Shown: positions 9,795 to 20,949, counted from the first letter of the stretch. The stretch is DNA of 64,000 bases from Aphidius gifuensis (GCF_014905175.1 NC_057789.1:25664555-25728554); one strand, 5' to 3'. Numbers and translations are program-made. Notes: generated by a model not told the origin, from the letters alone.

Positions 9795-10050
9795 CTCTTC
9801 TTCGCCTTTTTGTGTTTTAATTTCAATTTAGCTGGATAAGTTGTAATAGTATCAATAATTATTAGCAGTGGGTTTTTAATACCATCATCTTTTAGACTTT
9901 CAGCTGGTTTTTGAGCTTCAACGTGAACTGCGTGATTTAAAATAAAACTGTAAAATAAAAATAATATTTTATTAATAATGTATAGCTGTTAACGATATTT
10001 CATCTGATGAAAAACTATTTGGTCAACTTACGTTTGATCAGGGCCTTTTT
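9795..10050 (-). pseudogene. Exon 3 end and exon 4 copy of the eight-exon gene
   Basis: After a TTTTACAG acceptor, bases 9947 downwards read FILNHAVHVEAQKPAESLKD, then IIIDTITTYPAKLKLKHKK. This aligns with exon 4 of the gene at 16,265-18,105 (FILNHALYINADSKPNESQV and IIIKDITTFPALLQLRDGK). Just upstream, KGPDQT followed by GTAAGT at about 10,030 is equivalent to the end of exon 3. The exon-4 donor is lost and a stop follows soon after, and no later exons are adjacent. Upstream it is joined directly to a Piwi fragment, making a chimeric duplicate. Confidence 0.75.
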
Positions 10051-10569
10051 TTTCAATTTTTTCAGTTAAACCAGTCATGTAACATAACTCTGGTTTAATA
10101 ATACTTCTTCTTCTTTAGTGCCACCTTGTGTTAATCGTTTTTTTGCACGATGAAGTAATAATGGTTGTTTAACATCTTTTATTGTTAAATTTCAATGAAC
10201 TTTATAATATTCAGCTAGTGTTGTTGCTTTACCTTTACAATCAAATTCAAATAATGGATTTTTATCCCATACAATATCATCAATACGATATGTTTCATTG
10301 TTGTATCTTATCAAAACAGTAACACCAACAAGATCACGTGGATTACCACCACGACTTTCTTGCATTGTTAATTTAATAAGATCATAGACTGTATCTGTTC
10401 TCATGACTCTATGATTTGCATCAATGATTAATTTTAAACCACCTTCAACTTCTTTAATTTCTGTTATATAACCTGGCCATAATTCCATACGATGTTGTTG
10501 TATTTTATGTGCACATCTTGGATTAAAATTATTACGATTAATACGTACCATTTGTAAACAACGCATGAC
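10035..10569 (-). pseudogene. Piwi-gene fragment (middle region), inverted relative to the intact gene
   Basis: Reading downwards from 10,566 the frame starts MRCLQMVRINRNNFNPRCAH and matches residues of about 329-515 of the Piwi at 38,434-41,424 with only a handful of substitutions. It spans the end of the linker and the PAZ domain. Damage is clear: 15 nucleotides (DTVFG) are missing after GGNPRD; a TGG codon (W in KVHWNL) has become TGA; and a single base is lost a little further on. No N-terminal RG region, MID or PIWI catalytic domain is present. Similarity suggests a recent duplication. It is joined at about 10,040 to the exon 3-4 piece of another gene. Confidence 0.92.
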
Positions 10570-11779
10570 TTATCAAGTCAAACTTAGTTTTATTATATTT
10601 CAGTGGAGTCATGATCAAAATATCAAGAACCACGTGGTTCAAAAAATAATAATAACAAAAAAAATAATAACAAAATAAAAACCTTTCAGTGTGAAGTTAG
10701 CTGAAAAAAAGTGATTTTTTTAAATAGGATAATTTATTTATCATATATCTATTTTACGTTTTTTAAATTTATTCAAATTTTTTACACTCTATATGTAATT
10801 TGTAACACTCCGTTCACGTAAATCGTTATAGAGATTATTTAGTCATCAATAGCACCGTGAAAAGATCTCCAGCAGCGAGACTATTCCTTTTATCTTGAAA
10901 AAAAAAAAATAATAAAATAAACAATAATCCAAGAGTCGTTCAATAGATTTTGCTTCCGGGTTTTTCCTTTTTTTTTTTTTCGCTATTTCCAAATAAATCG
11001 AAAAAAAATAAAACATTTCTACCGACTAAAAGTTGTACATATTTTTTTTATTTAAAAAAAAAAAAAGCATAGAGTTTCAATTATTAGAAAATAATTGAAT
11101 AAACTATTCTAAATAATTATTTTTTAGTTTAATTTATTTGAAATAAATAATATAATTGTTAATCAATATATTCATGATGAAAACTAGAGGATAAAATTAA
11201 ATGTATATATATATTTCGATAAAATATGTATATGGAAATATTGGAGTTTGAAAATTTTCCATAATGGATGAAGTCAAAGAGGTTTAAAATCACGGAGGGG
11301 GTAGTTTAGCCTTAGGGTTAAATCAGAAGAGGAGGCACCATCGAGATGTTGAATGTGTATATACTTGTGATAAAGGGGGTTGAAGGGAAAAGAGTTTTAA
11401 GGGGCGTATAGTAAAGAGAATGTTGAAGCCATTACAGGGTACAAAGCTGCCACCAGATTGCCGACGTTATTCCGTGAGTTCCTCCTCGCTTCATTCGTAT
11501 TCATGATTTAAATTCAATTGGCTTTTATCCTGGTATATCCCGCTGACTATACCAAGCTTATCTAGCCAAGAGAATACATACGCTTTTTTTTTTTTTTTAA
11601 ATAAAATTTAAATATATGAAAATTTAAATATTATTCTTCTTTTTTTTTATTATGAAGAATATTGTATATTTTTTAGAAATATAGTCAAAATATCCTTGAA
11701 AATATTATTTTTATAAAAAATTAATTTTCAGCATAAATTAACATTAAGTTTTCATTATTTTAAAAATTATAATATTTTT

Positions 11780-12070
11780 ATTTTCACCTCGAGCAATTGT
11801 TTATTGCAAAAAACAAGTATAAATTGTATTTTCAATATTTTGAATTTATAAAAATTTTCCTGAGAAAACCAATCGGTAATTTTTTTTTAAATTTCTAGAG
11901 CAATGAGATACTGACTCCAGCTAGTCTCAAAAAAATTCCCATCGTTGGCCAATCATTATTTATTCCAAAAAAAAATAAATACCAATTTTTAAAATTTTTT
12001 TTCCATCAATTTTTCAAACTAATACATGTCATATTATAAATATTTTTTTTTCATAAATTATAACAAAATT
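11780..12070. repeat. Interspersed repeat, copy 1 (partner at 14,440-14,720)
   Basis: Shares with the second copy the series TTATAAAAATTTTCCTGAGAAAAC, CGGTAATTTTTTT, TTTCTAGAG, GACTCCA, AGTCTCAAAAAAATT, and TCATTATTT, in the same order and orientation. No coding capacity or clear ends are visible, so this may be a degraded element. Confidence 0.6.
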
Positions 12071-13999
12071 ATAAATAAACAAATGACATTTTAATTAAAT
12101 TAGATGTATAAAATTTCCTTTTTTTTTTTTTTTTTAATCACCATTGTACATGGAGCATAGAGAACTGTTTGATTTAATTATGTGTCATTAATTTTACGAA
12201 TGTTTATATTTATTTACGTAAACATGACTCAATTTTCCATATAAAAAAATATATTACGATGGACATAAGTCTAGCCAAAGCCCATATGTATGTCTTCATC
12301 ATGTTTGATATGGAACATGTTCCGTAAACATTATAAAACCTACGCTTCTTAATCAGCCCCTTATTAAAACACCCTCACCAATTTTTATTTTGCTGTTGTT
12401 ATTTTTTTTTCTATTCATTTTCTTTATACACGTATATGTTTCTATTTGTAATCTATAATATTTTTTATATATTTGTTTATTAATTGTATCCATGATATTT
12501 TTTTCATCCATACATATGCGATACCAATCACGATTTCAACATGACCCCTTGATCTTTTATCTAAAAAAAAAATCAAATCTCAGATTTAAATCATTTGTAA
12601 TATTTCGTGACACAACAAAATTCTATTGTCTATATACTTGGAATAGAAAAAAAAAAATTTTAAAAGACACTCAGAACAATTTGTAGACAAGAAAATGTTT
12701 TCTAAATCTTTCTAAAATATAAAGCATGTTTTAAAAACATGACAAATAAACTTTCACCTTAAATAAAAAAAAATTTACAATGCTTTTTAGAAAATATAGT
12801 CCAATGTTTTTCCAGAGCATGTTTTGTTCTTTAACAAAATAAAAAAGAAAAAAAACTATTTTCAAACAAAAAAAATGTACGTAACCTTCAATTGTGTGTA
12901 ATTTAATAAAAATAATGCATGAAAAAGGTCAAATTATCTGCTTGAGATGTCAAAAATTGCGAGGTCAACATCTAGTTTTATTTTTTTTTTTTTGTCGTGA
13001 AACTAAACTATTTTACTACCTTAGTAGTTTAGTCACTCACTGAATTCAATTCTTGTCCTTGTTATACTTGTTACATATATAATAGTGTCAGCATATCTTT
13101 TTTGTATCTTTTTTTTTTCTATTGTTTGGATGATTTTCCGTGGGGCCCTCCTATCGTGATACTGAATAAACGGTCGTTACACTATATTGCAACGGTCTTA
13201 CGTAAAACATGTGTATATCTTTAGTAAAATATATGTGTCATCAGGTCACGTATGTTTTTGCTCATGTTTTTAGCACAATGAAAGAAAAAATATTTGCTCT
13301 AGAGCTACAAGTATATTTTAAGCTATCTTTTTTTTTTCCTGCTTTGTTTGTCACCTCCTGGACATACAACTTGAAAATGACCTTTTTTTTTTAAGGTAAA
13401 AATTTTTTAGACACTTTGCAATTGTCGATATTTTGATTTAGGATATGTTTACTTGAAACAAAATACTTTGACGCGCCTATGTTACGCTTTTGAAGTTTCA
13501 TCTTGATGAAATGCTTGTTTAAAAATATATTAAAAAAAAAGGGAGTATAATATGGACCCAAAATATATATGCTTTAGTTTATTTTCGTGCCCTTTTTTTA
13601 GTGTTCCTTTTTTTTTCTTTTTATTCATCTCGTCGGCATGTCGTAATGCCTGGTCCACCAGAATCGGGAAGCTACTGAAAATGAATGTGAGACCTTGGAG
13701 CTTGCAATAACAAAGCATCAAAGTTACCGAAAACCAAAAAAACAGAGCAAAAAAAATATATATCCTACCTATATATGTCTTGTTCATCTGAGTTACAAGG
13801 AAGTGTGACTTGGCACGCGCAATATCCTCGTTTTTTTTTTTTTTTAACTTTTAACATTTTTTTTCTTTTTTGTTCGATCGACATGGAAGTATTGGCGTTG
13901 ACGAATCTCTTTAGGCCCCTGTTGTTGCAAGCATTTATATTGTGTGTTGGTTTTTTTTTTTTTCTTGTTTTTTTATTTTATTTTTACGAAAAAATACCG

Positions 14000-14086
14000 G
14001 AAGATATGTTAGCTCAGAGGGGTCACTCAGAGTTCGAGACCCCCAGTAAGGCAAATTGAACGCTGGAGGTCGTTTTTTTTTTTTTA
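14000..14086 (+). other. Possible Pol III promoter remnant (tRNA-like boxes)
   Basis: GTTAGCTCAGAGGGG (A-box-like, about 14,009) and AGTTCGAGACCCCC (B-box-like, about 14,031) occur on the same strand, followed by a long T run from about 14,072. Spacing between the boxes is about 12 bases, far shorter than in a tRNA, and no acceptor stem pairs. At best this is a degenerate tRNA or SINE fragment. Confidence 0.2.
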
Positions 14087-14439
14087 TTTTATACTTTTTT
14101 GCCTCACACTCAATGGGATTTCTTTTGACCAAATATTTTTTAGACTTTCATGGTCTGCCTCCTAAAGAACTTCCGACAACAACCTTAGACATTTCCTAAT
14201 GACCATGATCATCGGCATTGAAGGCCATCAGGATATGTTTTTTTTTTTTTTTTATTTTTTCCTAAAAATACTTGTAACGCTCATTATCGCCTGGACCATA
14301 TATTATTTTGTTTAAAAAAAAAAACATTTAGATTCTTTGAAAATTTTTTTTTAAGACATTATATGACAAATTTTACGTGCTTCAAGTAATATTATAATTG
14401 ACTAATTATCTATAAAAAAAATTATTAAAATTAATTAAT

Positions 14440-14720
14440 TATTGAAATAAGAATATCGTCGTTTGCAAAAAAAAAAAAAAAAACGTATTTTCAAGTTTTT
14501 TTCTTTTATAAAAATTCTCCTGAGAAAACGCAACGATAATTTTTTTTCAAATTTGTAGAGAATATAGAGACTAAGTCCAATGACTCTCAAAAAAATTTTC
14601 GTCATGGGCTGATGATTATTTTTTGCTAAATAATTAATAAACCCAATTTACAATTTTTTATCAAAATGACTTTTTTTTTTTTGATTATTCATAATTTAAT
14701 TATTGAATTGGTATTATTTT
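14440..14720. repeat. Interspersed repeat, copy 2 (partner at 11,780-12,070)
   Basis: Direct-orientation relative of 11,780-12,070, recognisable by ATAAAAATTCTCCTGAGAAAAC, TTGTAGAG, GACTCTCAAAAAAATTTTC and GATTATT. Confidence 0.6.
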
Positions 14721-15006
14721 TATATTAAATTCTAAAAACTTTATTTTTCTTTTAATTTATAATTTTCAAATTCAAAATTATTTTGCGCGCCATTAAAAAA
14801 TAAAAAAAAAAAAAAAAAAAAAAAACAAGGTTCGCCATTTTGCACAACCCTACATTAATGCTGCGTAATAAATATCAGTGCTAGGTCACGAAAAAGGACG
14901 CTCTCAGTTTTGTCATTTCTATATAATTAATTGACAGAAATCAATTACCAAACTAATATATTTTGAAAGCCCAGCACAAGGACAATCATATTTTTAATAA
15001 ATATCA

Positions 15007-15128
15007 ATTGGATGGAGTGAAATAATTGATTATTTTTATCAATTTATCAGCTTTGATTTTACATTTTGGTCAGCAGCCGAAGCTGTTGGAGTATTTACAC
15101 TTCCTTTATTATTATTTATTGTCATGTA
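15007..15128 (+). other. Possible orphan exon encoding a membrane segment
   Basis: One frame reads DYFYQFISFDFTFWSAAEAV followed by GVFTLPLLLFIVMY before a GTATTA that could act as a donor. The composition (WSAAEAVGVFTLP) is unlike the low-complexity frames around it and ends in a plausible transmembrane helix. There is no ATG, no clear acceptor and no partner exon, so I cannot call a gene. It may be a remnant or one exon of an unseen gene. Confidence 0.25.
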
Positions 15129-16264
15129 CGTATTATTATTATTTTATTATTAATTTAATTTATTCATTTTTATTATATTTAAACAAACTAACTAACAATA
15201 GTTTCAATTAATCAATTATACTGTTTTTTTTTTTTTTTTTTGTTAAAAAAAAGTGAGTATATCGGTGTGATTTTTTGTCACACACACACACACACACATG
15301 TAAACATCTTGAAAACAACACAATTTTTTGCTCATTATTTCAACCTGTGTGTCTCTTTGATCCAGCTTCTCTAAGAGTGTTTAAATTAATTATTTTTTTA
15401 TATTCATAATTAATTCTAACAATTAATTATATTCTTATGATGATTGTCATTAATATCGATTGTTTTTTGATACACATTTGACTGCTTATCGAGTTTTTTT
15501 ATTGACATTGTTGTCAAGTTTTGATTGTTGTTTATGTTAGTTGGTGAGGACAACATCATCACCCTTATTAATAACAAAACAATAATGACATATTTATTAA
15601 CCAACAAATAGATCATATTAAATACAATTATGTTTATTTTATATTTACAAGAGAGCTTAAAAATATTTAGGCGAAAAAAAAAGGAAGGATCTTTTTTTTT
15701 TTTTGCAAAATCTTAAATACTGTGTCGTCCTTGACGTCATGTGCTTCAAAAGATCCCCTGGTATTTTTTATTCTTCTTTTACATTGTAACTAATAATGCA
15801 GACACTGCAACTGTGTAGCTTGTCTATTTTTTTTTCTGCATTTTTGACCCAAAATATTTCATCTCTCTTACACCAACTGTTAGCCATCGACTGGTGACCA
15901 CGTAACTTTAGAGACCCCCAATTGTCACTAAACTCTAGACACAAAAAATGACAAGGACTCAAAAAATAAAAAAAAAAAATAAATACGATACGATGCACTT
16001 CAACAAACTTTCATATTTACAACATTGTTGGCGCCATTGAAAAGCTTCTCTTTTGGAATTTTTCGTCTTTTGTAAATTTTTTTTTTTTTTTCAATAAAAT
16101 GACTCACTGCTCTAGGATTTCACAGAGTGTCCCTGAAATATGAAAACGAGGTCAAAAATTTACTGATCTACTTAGAAAAATATATTTTCTATTTAAATAA
16201 CATACTCAATTTATTTAATGATATATTTTTAGCAGACAAAATTGGAATAAATATAGTGAGAAAA
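15129..16264. other. Non-coding stretch with a (CA)n microsatellite
   Basis: A run of CA dinucleotides lies near 15,280-15,298. The rest is AT-rich, with mixed patches at 15,880-15,960 and 16,020-16,060 that have no supported frame. The part next to 16,265 may be leader of the following gene. Confidence 0.5.
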
Positions 16265-18105
16265 ATGAGTGGAATATTACAGACATTGCGTTTTGCTGGC
16301 ACAACAAAATATGCCACAAATATTTTGACCAATTATCAATTAATGGGTCACAGGACTTATTATCGCCATGAAGATACGATGTCGTTAAAAGGTTCGACAA
16401 TGATTTATTATAAAGGGCGAAAAATTACCCAAGGTCTGATTATACTTTTTTTTACACCAAGCATTTACCTTCAGACCAAAATAAATCTTATTATTTATTT
16501 AAAATTATTTATTTAATAGGTAAAAATAAATCTACAAGTCTTATTATGAAAATGAGAGATGCCTCAAGAATTTTAATATCAAAATTATACAAAAAAAATG
16601 ATGATGACGACGACGAAGTATTATCATCAAAACTTGGCAGTTTTATTGTTTCAATTGAGTCTAGTAAAATAGCATTGATCATAAAAAAAACTGAGAAAAA
16701 GTAAGTGGAATTTTCTATAAATAATTTTCAACTTTAATGCTTAACATTAAGTGACAAAGTTATGAAAACTACAACTTTTAATAAACTTGTAATAATAATT
16801 TTAGTTTTATATTGCCTGTTGCATTCAACACAACATTAAATGGAGTATCAATTAAACCACTCAGTAATAAAATTGCTGCTGAAGATAAAAGGACAATATC
16901 ATTTAAAGTTGATCAGTTGAGTGTTGCAATTGATGGTTATAAATTGAAATTAAATGTCAATAATCGTGCTGAAACGTAAGTTATTAACGTTAAAATGATA
17001 ACTATAGTTAGGCCTTTACATTATTAATAATATTATTTTTATATTACAGTTTTATTTTGAATCATGCACTTTATATTAATGCTGATAGTAAACCCAACGA
17101 AAGTCAGGTATATAATAGTATAAAACAATTACCACAAATAATCATAAAAGATATCACGACCTTCCCTGCTCTGCTCCAATTACGAGATGGAAAAGGAGGC
17201 AAGATGTAAGTTAAATATTACTCGATTATAAATTATATAATTAACAATTATCTATTACGAGTGACGAATAAATTAATTTTTTTTTATATATCTTCAATTA
17301 AATATTTTACATTATTACATTATTAATAATTTTATTATTACCATTATTACCTAGTGATCGAGTCTTCGATCCTCAAGAAGAATTTCCAACTTCACCAAAT
17401 TTATATTCATTTGGAATAGAAGGCATGGAAGAAGATGAATTGTAAGTTGATTATTAATTAATTATTTGTATCAAAATGTTTTGTTTTTTAAAATTATTTA
17501 ATTAATACTTTTATCCTTAAAAAAATGACCTATTATGAGTTTTGATTATTTATTATTTAGAAAAACTTATGATGATTCGGCAAAAATTAAACTAGAATAT
17601 CCCATGAATATTTTTGTACAAGGTTTTTGTCAGGTGGTAAAAATACATGAGACTGGTGAATCGTAAGTTATATTTAATTTTTAATTGTCTTATTAAAATA
17701 TTATTATTTATTATATCTCTGATATACTTTTAATGACCAATATTATTTTTATTTTACAGGTTTACTATTTACCATACAGTAGAGCTTCAAGCTCTAAAAG
17801 AAATTGGTGATAAAACCGTAAAAACTCAAAAATCAAAAATTGGTAAATTTGATATTTTACTTCTTTGTGGTGATTTATTACTGGAAAGAAGAAATCCTGA
17901 AGATGATAAGTAATTACAATATTAGTCAATAGTTTAAAATCTTTTTCTAATAAATTATTATAAAAATATACATCATTAATATTATTTTTTATTTTACAGA
18001 TTACTTATAAAACAAGAACTCTGGATTCAATTGGATTTAGATGATGAAGAACCAGCTGTATATATATGTCCATTTATAAAAAGGGAAAATTTTCAAAAAG
18101 AATGA
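16265..18105 (+). CDS. Unidentified eight-exon gene, source of several dispersed remnants
   Basis: Exons 16265-16433, 16520-16700, 16805-16975, 17050-17205, 17355-17441, 17561-17662, 17760-17909 and 18000-18105 join in one frame to 373 residues. The first intron is phase 1 and all the others are phase 2. All introns are short with GTAAG-type donors, except the first, which uses GTCTGA. The start MSGILQTLRFAGTTK is the first in-frame ATG after an AT-rich leader, and TGA follows FQKE. The sequence is mixed alpha/beta with an Asp run (NDDDDDE) near residue 80, no obvious signal peptide in the mature part and no transmembrane helix. The N-terminus is basic and could target mitochondria. I do not recognise the family. 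It is clearly a real gene: homologous exons with conserved phases occur at 3.8-4.0, 4.3-5.1 and 9.8-10.0 kb. Confidence 0.75.
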
Positions 18106-18644
18106 TCATCCTTTGACATAAAGATGGTATCATCACAGTCAAGATAAATAATTATTATTCTTGTTATCAAATGTTTCAGTAATACATCTAATTCTTGTTT
18201 TTTTTTCATTCATTATGATTTATAATTAAAGTAATAAATATTATTCATATATTTATAAATATATAAATTCATTATTCAATATTTGCCTTTTTCATTGTAA
18301 ATTAAAATGATTTGAAATAGGTTCAACATGTTGACTGATATTGACTTGAAGACTAAACTCACTCAAGAAGACTATAAAAAGTCAAAAAAACATAAAATAT
18401 TTTATGTATAACACCTGTTAATACTCAATCAACAACAGTTATTATTATTTTAAAAATTAATTCAACTAATTTAAAATAATGTTTATTATTTAACTCATTT
18501 TTAAATTTATTTGACGATGCATTTGAAAAAAAGATGGTTCAGTGAAATTAATAATCTTTGGCCTGGTAAATCTGTGTCTCTTGAAGTTACTGATCTTCTT
18601 CATTGTGAAAAATCTAAAAATCTAATCTTGTTCATGGTACTTTT
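18106..18644. other. AT-rich spacer between the eight-exon gene and the m array
   Basis: No gene is seen. A plus-strand open frame at 18,511-18,699 is antisense to m2 and its 3' flank and is not supported. Confidence 0.5.
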
Positions 18645-18895
18645 TCATAACTTACAACACGGCCAATATATCATACCAGGTTCTTGTTCTTCATCATGAT
18701 CTCTGCATTCAACATATTCTAAAATTATAATTTAAAAAAAATTAATGATGATTACAATCATTATTATTTTTTTTACTTACCAATAAATGGCCTAAACTTT
18801 CTTAAAAAACGACGAATCGTCACGAGAATTATCAATGTTACAGGTAAACCGACAAATAAAAATAGATAAATCCTTGGTACTGCATTATCATCCAT
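18645..18895 (-). CDS. Small membrane protein, family member m2 (acidic/Cys tail)
   Basis: Exons 18781-18895 and 18645-18718 on the minus strand (GTAAGT donor, TTTTAG acceptor, phase 1) encode 62 residues. Exon 1 reads MDDNAVPRIYLF, then a transmembrane helix (LFVGLPVTLIILVTI) followed by a strongly basic RRFLRKFRPFIG. By the positive-inside rule this puts the C-terminus in the cytosol. Exon 2 is short and acidic (EYVECRDHDEEQEPG) and ends IYWPCCKL. It is most similar to m5, of which it looks like a truncated or diverged sister. Function unknown. Confidence 0.75.
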
Positions 18896-19039
18896 GATGA
18901 ATTAATTAATTCAATTTTAATATAATATTTTATTCAATGTTTATCACAACGCCAACAATTATACACCAAAAAATGACTAATGCTCACGTGGCTATAATGT
19001 CAAGTTCTCACAAACAATGACACACCTCAGTTTGAGTAA

Positions 19040-19640
19040 GTATTAGAATTTAGACATGGCCTAGCACAAATTTTTGAAACTATAGTAAAGAGAGAGGGAA
19101 AGAGAAAATAAAAGTTCCATGTTATCTATACGTCATTTGATAAAGACTAGAAGGATTCTATAATTTTTTAATGATCTTGCTCGTATTTACTATCATGTTT
19201 TTTTAGATTATAATATATGTAAAATAATTATTAAAAATATTATTTTTTTAAATAAGTACATACTTATATTATTAATAATATATTTTTATCATTATTTGTA
19301 TGATGAAAGTTTATAAATAAATATAAATATTTATTACAAATAATAATAGAAATTTTATTGATACAAAATTTTACTTGTTAATAATTTATTTTTTTTTTAT
19401 AAAAAATATACAATAATTGGTTTATTTTTTATTGTCATTTATTTGTGATAAATTAACAAATAAAATAATCATTATCAACAATTGAATTCTATATTTTTTT
19501 AATAATTACTTAAATTTATCATCAGAAATTTTTAAAACATCAGTTTTTTTTAGATGCCGTTTTAAATAAGTTTAAAAAATTATTAACACTATAATTTATT
19601 GATATTATTTATGTGAAATGTAGTTATTACTTTAGTTAAA
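19040..19640. repeat. Duplicated spacer 3' of m3
   Basis: Matches 22,130-22,720 in the same orientation and 7,740-7,990 plus 8,485-8,955 in the opposite orientation. It defines the basic duplicated unit together with the m3-type gene. Confidence 0.8.
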
Positions 19641-19651
19641 AATATTTTTTA

Positions 19652-20012
19652 TTAACAACATGAACAGGCAGCATTCATGCGTTCTCCGCAACCACTGCAA
19701 TCACCACATGTATCATGGCAGCATGAGCAGCTATCGAAACAGCTGGTAGAACAAAAACAACAATATACTCCATCAGGATCTAAAATTATGAAATTAAAAA
19801 AAAATAAATTATAATGCTCTGGACAGCATTGATGATGCTCCATCATTATTGTTTGTCGATAAATATATATATTGTTATTATTATTTTTTTTTTTACTCAC
19901 TGTCGGTTGATTTTTTCAAATCCATGTAAGTGCACCATCCAAAAAGAACAAATATAAAAGATGTAAAGATACAAATTAGTATTGTCGCTATTAATTCATT
20001 ATTTGTATCCAT
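19652..20012 (-). CDS. Small Cys-rich-tail membrane protein, family member m3
   Basis: Exons 19901-20012 and 19652-19779 (minus; GTGAGT donor, TTTTAG acceptor, phase 1) give 79 residues. Exon 1 is MDTNNELIA, a helix of about 20 residues (TILICIFTSFIFVLFGWC), then TYMDLKKSTD. The acidic N-terminus and basic post-helix residues suggest a type III (N-out, C-in) anchor; this is inference. Exon 2 starts NPDGVYCC and carries 13 cysteines in about 42 residues (CSCC, CGDCSGCG, CSCC-stop). It is the clearest example of the Cys-tail subtype. The leader at 20,013-20,120 is shared with other members. Not a recognised metallothionein or defensin. Confidence 0.82.
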
Positions 20013-20120
20013 TTTATTCAAGGGAAACGATGACAACAGCTTTCAACGTGTTTCGTCAGAATATGGCAACTAACGCTGACAAAAAGTTCTCAACGAACTC
20101 AAGGCAGCTGAGACAGAACT
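20013..20120 (-). promoter_or_regulatory. Conserved leader/promoter block of the m family
   Basis: Sense-strand order is GAGTTCGTTGAGAA, TTTGTCAGCGTTAGTTG, CCATATTCTGACGAA, ACACGTTGAAAGCTGTTGTC and TTGAATAAAATG. Equivalent blocks precede m1 (7,985-8,085), m6 (22,823-22,915), m7 (23,750-23,875), the m9 relic (25,650-25,760), m10 (26,589-26,715) and m11 (27,508-27,640), with a looser version before m8 and m12. Conservation of about 90 bases ending at the ATG points to a shared promoter and 5' UTR; no TATA box is obvious. Whether the conservation is selective or only recent duplication cannot be told here. Confidence 0.6.
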
Positions 20121-20548
20121 GTTCTCCAAATTAGTTCCCGGGGCATAATGTATTCGAGTTAGTTCCTATCGCCCCTCTTTCTAATATACCCTTATTTTAA
20201 ATTTAAGCACCTCCTCCCTTAACATTTCCATGAGGTTTTAATTTTTTTACTTTTTTTTTTCTAATTTTTTTCAACGATATAAAATTTCCTTTGAAGATAT
20301 CAGGCAAACAGGTAAAAGAAGAGGTGAACTAAAAATTACATAAAATACCTCTGCCTGTTCTATGATCCTGTGAAAGAATTATTTTGCTATCTAATTATTT
20401 GTTATATTAATTTTAAATTTATATAACAATTAAATATTTAAAGTTAAATAATTGCCTTTAAAAAAATAATAATTTGTATGATTTATAAATATATTGATGT
20501 TTTAAATGTTATTATTTTTTCAAGAAGATAATTTTTTTTTATATTTTA
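20121..20548. repeat. Distal upstream repeat and a single copy of the ~123-bp satellite unit
   Basis: Bases 20,110-20,240 (GTTCCCGGGG, CCTATCGCCCCTCTTTCT, TTCCTTAACATT-like) recur at 22,980-23,100. Bases 20,340-20,375 (AAATACCTC-TGCCTGTTCTATGATCCTG) are related to the tandem array at 690-1400. Confidence 0.65.
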
Positions 20549-20927
20549 TTAACAACATGAAGAGGCAGCATCTATGCCATCTACACAAACACTGCATAAT
20601 TCACATGTAACAATAAAGCATTGACAGCAGCCTTTAAAATCGTTAATAAGACAAGAACAACAATCTGCTTCATCAGGATCTAAAATTATAAATTTAATAA
20701 TAATAGTAAAACATTGTAATGTTCTTAACAGCATCGATGATGCTCAATCATTATTTTTTGTCGATAAATACATATATATTGTTGTTATTATATTATTTTG
20801 TTTTACTCACTGTTGGTTGATCTATCCCTATCCATAAAATGCAAACAAATGGCAAGAAGAACAGTTAAAACAAATGCAAAGGTACCATCAAGTATTATAC
20901 CGCTACTAATTCATTATTTACATCCAT
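20549..20927 (-). pseudogene. Frameshifted Cys-tail copy, family member m4
   Basis: Exon positions 20811-20927 and 20549-20679 correspond to the family model with intact splice sites. Exon 2 is open (NPDEADCCSCLINDFKG and so on, 11 Cys). Exon 1 starts MDVNNELVA, but two extra bases relative to m6 (GTAGCGGTATAATAC against GTAGCGATAATAC) bring a TAA after codon 10. The rest of the helix is intact in another frame (AFVLTVLLAICLHFMDRDRSTN, which splices in frame to exon 2). A sequencing error could produce this, but on this sequence the gene is broken. Translation from the internal ATG (MDRDRSTN) would give a soluble Cys peptide without a helix. Confidence 0.75.
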
Positions 20928-20949
20928 TTTATTTTAAACGATTTAAACA

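Larger units (their letters stand above)
10570..15000. other. Long region without a recognised gene
   Basis: Mostly AT-rich with long T and A runs. Mixed-composition patches at 11,270-11,580 (GGAGGGGGTAGTTTAGCC, then CTGCCACCAGATTGCCGACG), 13,130-13,205, 13,620-13,740 and 14,150-14,230 have no supported frame. They could be parts of a long intron, regulatory DNA or a non-coding transcript. Many open frames here are low-complexity and were rejected. Confidence 0.45.

Noticed and set aside
18511..18699. Plus-strand 62-codon frame
   Set aside because: It lies antisense to m2 exon 2, which has a supported spliced model with a close paralogue (m5).
19652..19779. Cys-rich tails as metallothioneins or defensins
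   Set aside because: Cys spacing varies between copies, fits no pattern I know, and the tail follows a membrane helix rather than a signal peptide with a clear cleavage site.
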